Both the position numbers and the translations under genes were made by a program. 14,592 nt of DNA from Sedimenticola sp. Its GTDB lineage: Bacteria > Pseudomonadota > Gammaproteobacteria > Chromatiales > Chromatiaceae. The stretch spans positions 1 through 14,592 of the forward strand of contig JALWGP010000117.1 of assembly GCA_027038775.1 (NCBI GenBank), given 5' to 3'. Below, in pieces: positions 1 through 7,101 of the stretch. Position 1 is the first letter of the stretch, and the number at the start of each line of letters is the position of its first letter. The notes below the pieces were generated by a model. That model saw nothing but the letters and a program-made list of their open reading frames with translations. It searched no databases and was not told the origin of the DNA.

Positions 1-192
1 GGCGGCCACCATGTACTCGGTGGGATCGTTCCGGCGCCGCCAGGTGAAGAGGGGCCGGCCGAAACAGATGGCGAAGCGCAGCACCTTGACCCCCAGCTTG
101 CGCGCCACCCAGAAGTGGCCGAACTCGTGCACCGTCACCAGGATGCCCAGCGCCAGGAGAAAACCGAAGACCTTGAGCGCCAGCGCTTCCAT
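1..192 (-). CDS. rseP: RseP site-2 intramembrane zinc metalloprotease, N-terminal fragment
   Basis: Only the first 64 codons lie in the window; the gene runs off the left edge. The translation begins [20 protein letters not shown], a first membrane segment, followed at residues 22-26 by HEFGH, the HExxH zinc site of S2P-family proteases, and then the [11 protein letters not shown] stretch typical of RseP/MucP. The later [20 protein letters not shown] matches the family's loop before the membrane-associated beta region. In E. coli the enzyme cuts anti-sigma factor RseA within the inner membrane to release sigma E, and removes signal-peptide remnants. Position 43 is Cys (AICFG) where E. coli has Gly, a minor oddity. 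The ATG overlaps the dxr stop by 1 nt (TGATG), so translation is probably coupled to dxr. PDZ domains and the second catalytic motif are outside the window. Confidence 0.93.
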   Translation of the reverse strand, partial: MEALALKVFGFLLALGILVTVHEFGHFWVARKLGVKVLRFAICFGRPLFTWRRRNDPTEYMVAA

Positions 193-1379
193 CAGCCCGC
201 AGCCCCCCCGAAGCCATCCACCAGCTCCCGCGCCAGCGCCCGCGCCTCGCGGTCCGCCTCCATCAGCGTCTCCAGCTCGTCGGCCGGCAGCACGGTCGTC
301 CTCTCCATCACCGCCTCGATGATCCGGGGGATGTGCGGGAATCCGATGCGCCCCCCCAGGAAGGCCTCCACCGCCACCTCGTTGGCGGCGTTGAGCACCG
401 CCGGCAGGGTGCCACCGGTTTCGATGGCGCGGAAAGCCAGCGCCAGGCAGGGAAAGCGGCGGGTGTCCGGCGCTTCGAAGTCGAGCCGGGCCACCTCGAA
501 GAGATCCAGCGGCGCCACGCCCGACTCGATACGCGCGGGCCAGGCCAGGGCGTGGGCAATGGGGGTGCGCATGTCGGGATTGCCCAGCTGCGCCAGCACC
601 GAGCCGTCCACGTACTGCACCAGGGAGTGGATCACGCTCTGCGGGTGCACCACCACCTGGATCTGGTCGGGCCTGGCCCCGAAGAGCCAGTGGGCCTCGA
701 TCACCTCCAGTCCCTTGTTCATCAGGGTGGCGGAGTCCACGGAGATCTTGCGCCCCATGTCCCAGTTGGGGTGGGCGCAGGCCTGCTCGGGCGTGACGGT
801 TTCCAGGGCCTCCGCCGGCAGCGTGCGGAAGGGGCCGCCGGAGGCGGTGAGCAGGATGCGCGACACGCCCCCCTCGTCCAGGGAGCCGTCTCCCGGCGGC
901 AGGCACTGGAAGATGGCGTTGTGCTCGCTGTCGATGGGCAGCACCTCCACGCCGGCCCTGCGCACCTCCTCCATGAAGAGGGCGCCCGCCACCACCAGCG
1001 CCTCCTTGTTGGCCAGCAGGATGCGCTTGCCCGCCCGCACCGCGGCGAGGGTGGGTTGCAGCCCCGCGGCGCCCACGATGGCGGCCATCACCTGTTGCGC
1101 CCCGGGATGGGCGGCCACCTGCGCCAGCCCCTCGTCGCCCGCCACCACCTCGATCCCCGCGCCTTCACGGCCCAGGGCCTCCCGCAGCCGCTGCGCGCTC
1201 TCCACATCGGCCATGGCCGCCAGCTCCGGGCGGTGTTCCAGGCACTGGCGGAGCATGCCCTCCACGTCCCGGTTGGCGGCCAGGGCCACCACCCGGTAGC
1301 GGTCGCGGTGACGGGCGAGGACGTCGAGGGTGCTGCGCCCGATGGAGCCGGTGGAACCGAGGACACTCACGCCGATCAT
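192..1379 (-). CDS. dxr: 1-deoxy-D-xylulose 5-phosphate reductoisomerase
   Basis: The 395-residue product catalyses the NADPH-dependent conversion of DXP to 2-C-methyl-D-erythritol 4-phosphate, the committed step of the MEP isoprenoid pathway, in the cytoplasm. The NADPH-binding GSTGSIG is at residues 8-14 and LLANKEALV at 121-129. Metal ligands D150 and E152 lie in [10 protein letters not shown], and the third, E225, lies in [10 protein letters not shown]. The flexible-loop segment HPNWDMGRK (203-211) includes the active-site His and Trp. HPQSVIHS (245-252) and QLGNPDMR (264-271) are also conserved. Length matches the family (about 398). The ATG overlaps cdsA by 4 nt and is preceded by a good GGGAGGG ribosome site inside cdsA. 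Its product feeds IPP synthesis, the precursor used by uppS two genes upstream. No missing residue was seen. Confidence 0.98.
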   Translation of the reverse strand: MIGVSVLGSTGSIGRSTLDVLARHRDRYRVVALAANRDVEGMLRQCLEHRPELAAMADVESAQRLREALGREGAGIEVVAGDEGLAQVAAHPGAQQVMAAIVGAAGLQPTLAAVRAGKRILLANKEALVVAGALFMEEVRRAGVEVLPIDSEHNAIFQCLPPGDGSLDEGGVSRILLTASGGPFRTLPAEALETVTPEQACAHPNWDMGRKISVDSATLMNKGLEVIEAHWLFGARPDQIQVVVHPQSVIHSLVQYVDGSVLAQLGNPDMRTPIAHALAWPARIESGVAPLDLFEVARLDFEAPDTRRFPCLALAFRAIETGGTLPAVLNAANEVAVEAFLGGRIGFPHIPRIIEAVMERTTVLPADELETLMEADREARALARELVDGFGGAAG

Positions 1380-2194
1380 GCCCGCCCTCCCAGCAGCCAG
1401 AGCCCCGCCAGGAAGAAGGGCGCTGCGGCAATCTGGCTGTCGATGCGGTCCAGCACGCCACCGTGTCCCGGCAGCACGCGGCCGCTGTCCTTGAAGCCGC
1501 GCTCACGCTTGAGCACGCTCTCCCACAGGTCGCCGCCGATGGAAACCGCCACCGTCACCACGCCCAGCAGCACCGCGGCGGGCAGGGAGAGCGAGGTCCA
1601 GCCCGTGATCCCCAGCACCAGGGAAAAGAGTGCGGCACTCACCAGGGCGCCCAGCGCCCCTTCCACCGTCTTGCCGGGGCTGATGTGGGGCGCCAGCTTG
1701 CGCCTGCCCCAGTTGCGACCGGAGAAGTAGGCGGCGCTGTCGGCCAGCCAGATCAGCACCAGGAAAAACATCACCAGTTCAGGCCCGTGTTCCAGCCCGT
1801 GGAGGCGCACCAGCGCCAGCCAGGCCCCCGCCAGGAAGGCCACGCCCGCCGCCAGCCGTGGGAGGTGCGCGCCGCGGATGGGACGGGGCTCGACTTTCCC
1901 GGAAAGCAGCGCCACCAGGTTGATCACCCACCAGGCCGCCAGCGCGAAGAGGAGGTACCCGGCCCAGGGCGCCTGCCGCCAGGGGTAGAGCCCTCCCAGC
2001 AGCAGCGCGGTGACCACCACCACCGCCAGCCGGGCGGGCACGGATGCGAGCGCGGCCAGGCGGGCCAGCTCCCATCCCGCGCCCAGCACCACCAGCCCCG
2101 CCAGGGCGGCGAACCAGGGTTCCGGCAACTTCAGCACCGCCAGGAAGACCAGCGGCACCAGCACCAGCGCGGTGAGCAGGCGGGAGGCGAGCAT
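1376..2194 (-). CDS. cdsA: Phosphatidate cytidylyltransferase (CDP-diglyceride synthase)
   Basis: The 272-residue integral inner-membrane enzyme makes CDP-diacylglycerol from phosphatidic acid and CTP, the entry point to phosphatidylethanolamine, phosphatidylglycerol and cardiolipin. The sequence is mostly hydrophobic helices from the N-terminal [20 protein letters not shown] onward. Near the C-terminus it has the CDS signature [20 protein letters not shown] followed by GVLDRID, with the conserved Lys-Arg, Lys-Asp and HGG. The [11 protein letters not shown] segment before it is also conserved. I chose the ATG at 2194 because it overlaps the uppS stop (TGATG), follows a GAGGA ribosome site by 6 nt, and gives the expected N-terminus; the same frame is open further upstream only inside uppS. 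It overlaps dxr by 4 nt. Confidence 0.96.
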   Translation of the reverse strand: MLASRLLTALVLVPLVFLAVLKLPEPWFAALAGLVVLGAGWELARLAALASVPARLAVVVVTALLLGGLYPWRQAPWAGYLLFALAAWWVINLVALLSGKVEPRPIRGAHLPRLAAGVAFLAGAWLALVRLHGLEHGPELVMFFLVLIWLADSAAYFSGRNWGRRKLAPHISPGKTVEGALGALVSAALFSLVLGITGWTSLSLPAAVLLGVVTVAVSIGGDLWESVLKRERGFKDSGRVLPGHGGVLDRIDSQIAAAPFFLAGLWLLGGRA

Positions 2195-2934
2195 CAGTCG
2201 TCCTCGGGCTCGAGGACCCTGCCGAAGCGGCGCTGGCGTCCCGCGTAGTCGGCCAGGGCGGCGTCCAGTGCCGCCTCGTCGAAGTCGGGCCAGAGCACGT
2301 CGGTGAAGTAGAGCTCGGTGTAGGCGCACTGCCAGAGCATGAAGTTGCTGATGCGCTGCTCGCCGGCGGTGCGGATGAGCAGGTCGGGATCGGGCACCCC
2401 GGCGAAGGAGAGGGCGCCGGCGAGTCGCTCCTCGTCGATCTGCGCCGGGTCCAGCACCCCTGCCTGCACCTGGGAGGCGAGCCGGCGCGCCGCCTGCGTG
2501 ATGTCCCAGCGCCCGCCGTAGTTGGCGAAGACCTGCAGCAGCAGGCCGTCGTTGCCGGCGGTGGCCCGCTCCCCCTCGCGGATCAGCTCCTGGAGCTTGT
2601 CGGAGAAGGCGCCCAGGTCACCGATGATGCGCAGCCGCACGTTGCCCTTCACCAGCCGGCGGATCTCGCGGTTGAGCGCGGTGAAGAAGAGCTCCATGAG
2701 CATCTTCACCTCGGTCTCGGGGCGGCGCCAGTTCTCGCTGGAGAAGGCAAAGAGGGAGAGCACCTTCACGCCGCGGTTGCCGCAGGCCTCGATCACCCGG
2801 CGCACCGCTTCCACGCCGGCGCGGTGCCCGGCATGGCGCGGCTTGCCGCGGGCCCGGGCCCAGCGGCCGTTGCCGTCCATGATGATCGCCACGTGGTGGG
2901 GGATCTTCTCTTCGGGAGGGTTTGCTGAGGACAT
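2194..2934 (-). CDS. uppS: Undecaprenyl diphosphate synthase (cis-prenyltransferase)
   Basis: The 246-residue enzyme (also called IspU) condenses eight IPP units onto FPP to give undecaprenyl diphosphate, the carrier lipid for peptidoglycan and O-antigen. HVAIIMDGNGRWA at residues 14-26 contains the catalytic Asp D20. FSSENW is at 64-69. FANYGGRWDI follows, and the C-terminal DLLIRTAGEQRISNF then LWQCAYTELYFTDVLWPDF contain the Arg, Glu and Ser that bind IPP phosphate. The family consensus is RTGGE; here the second-to-last Gly position is Ala, a tolerated variant. It starts 13 nt after the frr stop without a clear ribosome site, so translation may depend on reinitiation from frr. The stop overlaps the cdsA start by 1 nt. 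Confidence 0.97.
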   Translation of the reverse strand: MSSANPPEEKIPHHVAIIMDGNGRWARARGKPRHAGHRAGVEAVRRVIEACGNRGVKVLSLFAFSSENWRRPETEVKMLMELFFTALNREIRRLVKGNVRLRIIGDLGAFSDKLQELIREGERATAGNDGLLLQVFANYGGRWDITQAARRLASQVQAGVLDPAQIDEERLAGALSFAGVPDPDLLIRTAGEQRISNFMLWQCAYTELYFTDVLWPDFDEAALDAALADYAGRQRRFGRVLEPEDD

Positions 2935-2947
2935 TCGGCCGACGGCT

Positions 2948-3505
2948 TCAGACCGCCATGAGATCCTTTTCCTTGGCCTCCAGCATCTCGTCGATCTCCT
3001 TGATGTGCTGATCGGTGAGCTTCTGGATCACCTCCTGTCCGCGGCGCTCGTCATCCTCGGTGATGAGCTTCTCCTTCACCAGCTCCTTGAGGTCGCTGTT
3101 GGCGTCGCGCCGGATGTTGCGGATGGCCACCCGGGCCTGCTCGCCCTCCTGGCGCACCACGCGGGTGAGATCCCGGCGCCGCTCCTCGGTGAGCGGCGGC
3201 ATGGGCACGCGGATGACGGTGCCGGCGGTGTTGGGGTTGAGCCCCAGGTCCGACTCCATGATGGCCTTCTCCACCGGCTTCACCATGGACTGCTCGTAGG
3301 GCTGGATCACCAGGGTGCGCGCGTCCTCGACGCTGATGTTGGCCACCTGCTTCAGGGGGGTCTCCGCGCCGTAGTAGGAGACCGTGAGATGGTCGAGCAG
3401 GCTGGGATGGGCGCGCCCGGTGCGGATCTTGCTCAGGGAGTCGTGGAGCGCCTTGATGGTCTTGTCCATGCGCTCCGCCGCATCCTTCTTTATGTCGTCA
3501 ATCAT
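2948..3505 (-). CDS. frr: Ribosome recycling factor
   Basis: The 185-residue product has the exact family length. With EF-G it splits post-termination ribosomes and frees mRNA and tRNA. Diagnostic segments are [15 protein letters not shown] (26-40), where the conserved Arg contacts 23S r[17 protein letters not shown] (44-57) in the hinge and domain II, and [21 protein letters not shown] (90-110). A charged helical C-terminus completes the three-helix bundle. The start at 3505 overlaps the pyrH stop by 4 nt (ATGA) and has GGAG 7 nt upstream. The reading frame continues further upstream, but only as a shadow inside pyrH. Confidence 0.98.
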   Translation of the reverse strand: MIDDIKKDAAERMDKTIKALHDSLSKIRTGRAHPSLLDHLTVSYYGAETPLKQVANISVEDARTLVIQPYEQSMVKPVEKAIMESDLGLNPNTAGTVIRVPMPPLTEERRRDLTRVVRQEGEQARVAIRNIRRDANSDLKELVKEKLITEDDERRGQEVIQKLTDQHIKEIDEMLEAKEKDLMAV

Positions 3506-4236
3506 TCGCTCTCTCCGCTCGTGACCAGTGTTCCGATCTCTTCCCCCGCCAGCAGCCGCTCGAGCGCGCCGGGCCGGTAGATGTTCATCACCCGCAACGG
3601 CAGGCCGTGGTCCCGGCAGAGGATGAGGGCGGTGGCGTCCATCACCGCCAGGCGCTCGTCCAGCGCCCGGTCGTAGGTGATGCGCTCGTAGAAGACGGCG
3701 TCCGGGTTCTTCACCGGGTCGTCGGAATAGACGCCGTCCACCTTGGTGGCCTTGATCAGCAGGTCGGCGCCGATCTCGATGGCGCGCAGGCTGGCCGCCG
3801 AATCGGTGGTGAAGAAGGGGTTGCCGGTGCCGGCGGCGAGAATCACCACCCGTCCCCGCTCCAGGTGCTCCACCGCGCGGTAGCGGCTGTAGGGCTCGCA
3901 TACCTGGTCCATGTCCAGGGCCGAGAGCACCCGGGCGTCCACCCCCGCCTTGCGCAGGGCGTCGCCCATGGCCAGGGAGTTGATCACCGTGGCCAGCATG
4001 CCCATGTGGTCGCCGGTGACCCGGTCCATGCCGCCGCCCGCCAGGCCGGCACCGCGGAAGATGTTGCCGCCGCCGATGACCATGCCGACGCCGATCCCCT
4101 TGCGGGCCAGCTCCGCCACCTCGCCGGCGAGCCGTTGCAGGATGGCGGGATCGATGCCGAAGTCGGCCTCGCCCATGAGGGCTTCGCCGCTCAGCTTGAG
4201 CAGGATGCGGCGCGGTGGGGTGGTGCCGTCAGTCAT
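3502..4236 (-). CDS. pyrH: Uridylate kinase (UMP kinase)
   Basis: The 244-residue amino-acid-kinase-fold enzyme phosphorylates UMP to UDP for pyrimidine nucleotide supply; the bacterial enzyme is a GTP-activated, UTP-inhibited hexamer. LLKLSGEAL (12-20) carries the phosphate-binding Lys, [10 protein letters not shown] (53-62) is the glycine-rich loop, GDHMGM (75-80) contacts [16 protein letters not shown] (136-148) is the UMP/ATP segment, and [13 protein letters not shown] (162-174) binds the nucleotide base. The start is supported by homology rather than by a ribosome site, which I cannot find in the short leader. This is the first gene after the tsf terminator and probably the first of the pyrH-frr-uppS-cdsA-dxr-rseP operon. 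Confidence 0.98.
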   Translation of the reverse strand: MTDGTTPPRRILLKLSGEALMGEADFGIDPAILQRLAGEVAELARKGIGVGMVIGGGNIFRGAGLAGGGMDRVTGDHMGMLATVINSLAMGDALRKAGVDARVLSALDMDQVCEPYSRYRAVEHLERGRVVILAAGTGNPFFTTDSAASLRAIEIGADLLIKATKVDGVYSDDPVKNPDAVFYERITYDRALDERLAVMDATALILCRDHGLPLRVMNIYRPGALERLLAGEEIGTLVTSGESE

Positions 4237-4274
4237 GGATCAGGACGCCGTGTTCGGGGAAAAACCGGGGAGGA

Positions 4275-4303
4275 ATAGTATCAACAGTGACCCCGATTGT
4301 GTA
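4275..4303 (-). promoter_or_regulatory. Candidate sigma70 promoter for the pyrH operon
   Basis: On the minus strand, TACACA (plus 4298-4303) and TACTAT (plus 4275-4280) each match 4 of 6 bases of the -35 and -10 consensus and are exactly 17 nt apart. Transcription would start near 4268, leaving a leader of about 32 nt before the pyrH ATG. The site lies between the terminator that closes rpsB-tsf and pyrH, where a promoter is needed if termination is efficient. The match is weak, so this is a candidate only. Confidence 0.4.
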
Positions 4304-4330
4304 GCGAAACTCCGTGCCGGCGCGGGCAAG

Positions 4331-4364
4331 AAAAATGGCGCGGCCCGAAGGCACGCGCCATTTT
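4331..4364 (-). terminator. Intrinsic terminator after tsf
   Basis: Plus 4332-4342 (AAAATGGCGCG) and 4354-4364 (CGCGCCATTTT) are perfect 11-bp inverted repeats. Read on the minus strand the 11-nt loop is T-GCC-TTCG-GGC, which adds three pairs capped by a stable C(UUCG)G tetraloop. The RNA then ends in five U residues. It begins about 20 nt past the tsf stop, as expected for a Rho-independent terminator of the rpsB-tsf transcript. The A tract on the other side makes it symmetric, so it could also work from the plus strand, although no plus-strand gene approaches it. Confidence 0.9.
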
Positions 4365-4384
4365 CACCGGCGAAGCCGCGCAGA

Positions 4385-5266
4385 TCAGGTGCGCATCTGC
4401 GCCTTCACCTCCTCGGCGAAGTTCTCCTGCTTCTTCTCGATGCCCTCGCCCACCTCGAAGCGGACGAAGCGGTTCACCGTGGCGCCCTTGTCGGCCAGCA
4501 GCTTGCCCACCTTGGTGTCGGGGTCCTTGACGAAGGGCTGGCCAGCGAGGGTCACCTCGCCGATGTACTTCTTCATGCGGCCCTCGATCATCTTCTCGAT
4601 GATGTTGTCGGGCTTGCCGCTCTCGCGCGCCTGGGCCTCGAAGATCTCGCGCTCCTTGGCCAGGAGCTCCTCGGGGATGTCCTTCTCCTCCACGCAGACG
4701 GGGTTGGAGGCGGCGATGTGCATGGCCAGGTCGCGGCCCAGATCCTGGTCGCCGCCGCTCAGGTCCACCAGCACGCCGATGCGGGTGCCGTGGAGGTAGC
4801 TGGCGATCTCGCCCTCGGCCTCCAGGCGCACGAAGCGGCGCACGTTGATGTTCTCGCCGATCTTGGAGACCAGCGCCTGGCGCGCCTCCTCCACCGTGGT
4901 GTCCTCGCCCTCGTGCAGCGGCAGCGCCTTGAGCGCCTCCACGTCCTCCACGTCGCTGCCCAGCACCCGCTCGGCCACGGCGTTGGCGAAGGAGAGGAAG
5001 TTGTCGTCCTTGGCCACGAAGTCGGTCTCGCAGTTGACCTCGGCCATGGCCACCTTCTTGCCGTCCTCGCTGGGCAGGATCACGATGACGCCCTCGGCGG
5101 CGATGCGGCCCGCCTTCTTGGCCGCCTTGGCCTGACCGGACTTACGCATGTTCTCGATGGCCTTCTCGATGTCGCCGTCGGTCTCCACCAGCGCCTTCTT
5201 GCACTCCATCATGCCGGCGCCGGTGCGCTCGCGCAGTTCTTTCACCAGAGCTGCAGTAATTGCCAT
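4385..5266 (-). CDS. tsf: Translation elongation factor Ts
   Basis: The 293-residue product is the guanine nucleotide exchange factor that regenerates EF-Tu-GTP. The UBA-like N-terminal domain is [20 protein letters not shown], continued by ECKKAL, the first EF-Ts signature. [13 protein letters not shown] (75-87) contains the TDF motif whose Asp and Phe disrupt the Mg2+ site of EF-Tu. [42 protein letters not shown] and [13 protein letters not shown] are further conserved blocks. I chose the ATG at 5266 because it gives the family N-terminus and has AGAGG 8-9 nt upstream; the frame is open 15 codons further but that extension has no homology. It lies 121 nt after rpsB, with a hairpin region between, and ends 20 nt before the terminator. 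Confidence 0.98.
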   Translation of the reverse strand: MAITAALVKELRERTGAGMMECKKALVETDGDIEKAIENMRKSGQAKAAKKAGRIAAEGVIVILPSEDGKKVAMAEVNCETDFVAKDDNFLSFANAVAERVLGSDVEDVEALKALPLHEGEDTTVEEARQALVSKIGENINVRRFVRLEAEGEIASYLHGTRIGVLVDLSGGDQDLGRDLAMHIAASNPVCVEEKDIPEELLAKEREIFEAQARESGKPDNIIEKMIEGRMKKYIGEVTLAGQPFVKDPDTKVGKLLADKGATVNRFVRFEVGEGIEKKQENFAEEVKAQMRT

Positions 5267-5290
5267 GGTCTCTACCTCTGAATTCTGAAA

Positions 5291-5320
5291 TGTCCTGGCC
5301 GGACACGGCATGCCGTGTCC
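5291..5320 (-). promoter_or_regulatory. rpsB-tsf intergenic palindrome with an alternative hairpin
   Basis: Plus 5301-5320 is a perfect 20-bp palindrome, GGACACGGCATGCCGTGTCC, able to form an 8-bp RNA stem with a CAUG loop in the 121-nt rpsB-tsf spacer. TGTCC occurs again at 5291-5295. On the minus-strand RNA the middle segment (plus 5301-5305) can therefore pair either with 5316-5320, as part of the long stem, or with 5291-5295 as a 5-bp, 5-nt-loop hairpin, but not both. No U tract follows, so it is not a standard terminator. RNA stabilisation, processing or attenuation between S2 and EF-Ts are possible roles, all inferred. Confidence 0.55.
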
Positions 5321-5387
5321 CCTGAAAATTCATGGACCCCTGCCCGGCATCCGCGGACAAGGGTCCGGTGCATCACGCCGCGCGGGA

Positions 5388-6146
5388 TCAGCCCTCGGCG
5401 GCTTCCGCCTCGCCCTTCTCCTCGTCAGCGGCCGCGGCACCGCCGGCCACCGCCTGGGCGGCCACGGCGCGGCCCTCGAGGATGGCCGCCGAGGCGCCCT
5501 GCACGTAGAGCTGGATGGCGCGGATGGCGTCGTCGTTGCCGGGGATGATGTAGTCCACCAGGTCGGGGTCGTTGTTGGTGTCCACCACGCCCACGACGGG
5601 AATGCCCAGCTTGCGCGCCTCGGCCACGGCGATGTCCTCGTGGCCGGTGTCGATGACGAAGAGGGCGTCGGGCAGGCCCTTCATGTCCTTGATGCCACCC
5701 ACGCTGCGCTCCAGCTTCTCCAGCTGGCGCTTAAGCCCCAGGGCCTCCTTCTTGGAGAACTTCTGCTCCAGGGAGCCGTCCGCGGCCATCGCCTCCAGCT
5801 CCTTGAGCTTGTTGATGGAGAGCTTGATGGTCTTGTAGTTGGTGAGCATGCCACCCAGCCAGCGGTGGTTGACATAGGGCATGCCGCAGCGCTCGGCCTC
5901 CTCCTTGATCACGTTGCTGGCGGCGCGCTTGGTGCCGACGAAAAGCACCTTGCCGCCGTTGGAGGCGAGCTTGCCGATGAAGTTCATCGCCTCGTTGTAG
6001 AGAGGCAGGGTCTTTTCCAGGTTGATGATGTGGATCTTGTTGCGCTGGCCGAAGATGTAGGGAGCCATCTTCGGGTTCCAGTAGCGGGTCTGATGCCCGA
6101 AGTGCACGCCAGCTTCCAGCATCTGGCGCATGGTCACGTTACTCAT
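5388..6146 (-). CDS. rpsB: 30S ribosomal protein S2
   Basis: The 252-residue product is the small-subunit protein at the head-body junction, needed for S1 binding. [20 protein letters not shown] then [13 protein letters not shown] is the N-terminal S2 signature. Further conserved blocks are [62 protein letters not shown] (second signature), [20 protein letters not shown] and [14 protein letters not shown]. The C-terminus is an Ala/Glu/Gly-rich tail ([18 protein letters not shown]). The ATG at 6146 follows GAGG by 8-9 nt and gives the family N-terminus; the same frame stays open 24 codons upstream but those codons fall in the structured leader. It is first in the transcript with tsf. Confidence 0.98.
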   Translation of the reverse strand: MSNVTMRQMLEAGVHFGHQTRYWNPKMAPYIFGQRNKIHIINLEKTLPLYNEAMNFIGKLASNGGKVLFVGTKRAASNVIKEEAERCGMPYVNHRWLGGMLTNYKTIKLSINKLKELEAMAADGSLEQKFSKKEALGLKRQLEKLERSVGGIKDMKGLPDALFVIDTGHEDIAVAEARKLGIPVVGVVDTNNDPDLVDYIIPGNDDAIRAIQLYVQGASAAILEGRAVAAQAVAGGAAAADEEKGEAEAAEG

Positions 6147-6265
6147 GGTGTAGCCTCGTTCTGTATAGGGTTGAGCCTCCGCAGTTCCCGGTGCGCCAAC
6201 CCCGTCGAAACAGGGCACCCCGGCGCTGCCAGTAGCGGAACTGCGTGTGTATTTGCCGTTTGGCG
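6147..6265 (-). promoter_or_regulatory. Structured rpsB mRNA leader, possible S2 autoregulatory site
   Basis: From the predicted start near 6265 the untranslated leader is about 119 nt. It holds an 8-bp outer stem (GCAGTTCC and GGAACTGC, plus 6181-6188 with 6237-6244), an inner 5-bp stem (plus 6193-6197 with 6222-6226) and possibly a CCC/GGG hairpin inside. Closer to the ATG, an 11-nt segment is imperfectly repeated: plus 6147-6157 (GGTGTAGCCTC) and 6169-6179 (GGTTGAGCCTC), giving two GAGG ribosome-site-like cores in the RNA. E. coli and other gammaproteobacteria have a structured rpsB leader through which S2 represses rpsB-tsf. Assignment here is by position and structure, not by an alignment. 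Confidence 0.55.
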
Positions 6266-6271
6266 GCGCGT

Positions 6272-6300
6272 TTTATACCATAATGCGCCCTTCACAACAA
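6272..6300 (-). promoter_or_regulatory. Sigma70-type promoter of rpsB-tsf
   Basis: Read on the minus strand, TTGTTG (plus 6295-6300) and TATAAA (plus 6272-6277) are 17 nt apart; the -10 matches 5 of 6 consensus bases and the -35 keeps the essential TTG. The bases just after the -10 are ACGCGCCGCC, a GC-rich discriminator typical of ribosomal-protein and rRNA promoters that ppGpp inhibits in the stringent response. The start would be near 6265. The element lies over the upstream region and probable leader of the divergent map gene. Confidence 0.7.
6279..6284 (+). promoter_or_regulatory. Candidate -10 element for map
   Basis: CATAAT matches 5 of 6 bases of the -10 consensus on the plus strand. 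It would start transcription near 6291, about 22 nt before the map ATG. I see no convincing -35: TTGCCG at 6253-6258 is 20 nt away, which is too far. It sits within the spacer of the rpsB promoter, so the two divergent promoters would compete for polymerase if this one is real. Confidence 0.3.
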
Positions 6301-6312
6301 TTCCCGCCCTGG

Positions 6313-7101
6313 ATGGCCATCTCCATCAAGACCCCCGAAGAGATCGAGAAGATGCGCGTGGCCGGCCGCCTGGCCGCCGAGGTCCTCGAGATGATCGAAC
6401 CCCACGTGCAGGCGGGTGTCACCACCGGGGAGCTCGACCGCATCTGCCACGACTACATCGTCAACGAGCAGAAGGCGGTGCCCGCCCCCCTCAACTACCA
6501 CGGCTTTCCCAGGTCCATCTGCACCTCGGTGAACCACCAGGTGTGCCACGGCATTCCGGGCGACAGGAAGCTCAAGAAGGGCGACATCCTCAACATCGAC
6601 ATCACCGTCATCAAGGACGGCTTCCACGGCGACACCAGCAAGATGTTCTGCATCGGCCAGCCCTCGGTGCCGGCGAAGCGGCTGTGCGACATCACCTACG
6701 AGGCCATGTGGCGCGGCATCCGCGTGGTGAGGCCCGGCGCCCACTTCGGCGACATCGGCGAGGCGATCCAGAAGTTCGTGGAGGCCAACCACTTCTCGGT
6801 GGTGCGCGAGTACTGCGGCCACGGCATCGGCCGCGGCTTCCACGAGGAGCCCCAGGTGCTCCACTACGGCCGGCGTGGCACCGGCCCGCGCATGGAACCG
6901 GGCATGACCTTCACCATCGAGCCCATGGTCAACGCCGGGCGCAAGGAGGTGAAGCAGCTGGGCGACGGCTGGACGGTGGTGACCCGTGACCGCCGCCTCT
7001 CCGCCCAGTGGGAGCACACCATCCTGGTGACCGAGACCGGCTACGAGGTGCTCACCCTGCGCGGGGAGGAGAAGGCCGCCCTCGCCGCCAGCAACGGCTG
7101 A
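6313..7101 (+). CDS. map: Type I methionine aminopeptidase
   Basis: The 262-residue product (E. coli has 264) removes the initiator Met from nascent proteins after deformylation. MAISIKTPEEIEKMRVAGRL is close to the E. coli N-terminus and sets the start at 6313. Earlier in-frame starts at 6247 (GTG) and 6283 (ATG) add residues with no family match. All five dinuclear metal ligands are present: D96 (NIDITVI), D107 (HGDTSKMF), H170, E203 (TIEPMVNAG) and E234 (WEHTI), plus active-site H79 (VCHGIP). The signature YCGHGIGRGFHEEPQVLHY spans 167-185. There is no Shine-Dalgarno sequence before the ATG. The gene is divergent from rpsB, as in E. coli, and its TGA overlaps the glnD start by 1 nt. Confidence 0.97.
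   Translation: MAISIKTPEEIEKMRVAGRLAAEVLEMIEPHVQAGVTTGELDRICHDYIVNEQKAVPAPLNYHGFPRSICTSVNHQVCHGIPGDRKLKKGDILNIDITVIKDGFHGDTSKMFCIGQPSVPAKRLCDITYEAMWRGIRVVRPGAHFGDIGEAIQKFVEANHFSVVREYCGHGIGRGFHEEPQVLHYGRRGTGPRMEPGMTFTIEPMVNAGRKEVKQLGDGWTVVTRDRRLSAQWEHTILVTETGYEVLTLRGEEKAALAASNG

Noticed and set aside
333..1730. Long plus-strand frame opposite dxr and cdsA
   Set aside because: It spans two well-supported minus-strand genes and is rich in His, Gly, Gln and Arg without any family match.
5267..5311. 15-residue N-terminal extension of EF-Ts
   Set aside because: It covers the intergenic hairpin region, and the ribosome site fits the ATG at 5266.
6147..6218. 24-residue N-terminal extension of S2
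   Set aside because: It falls in the structured leader; the family N-terminus begins at the ATG at 6146.
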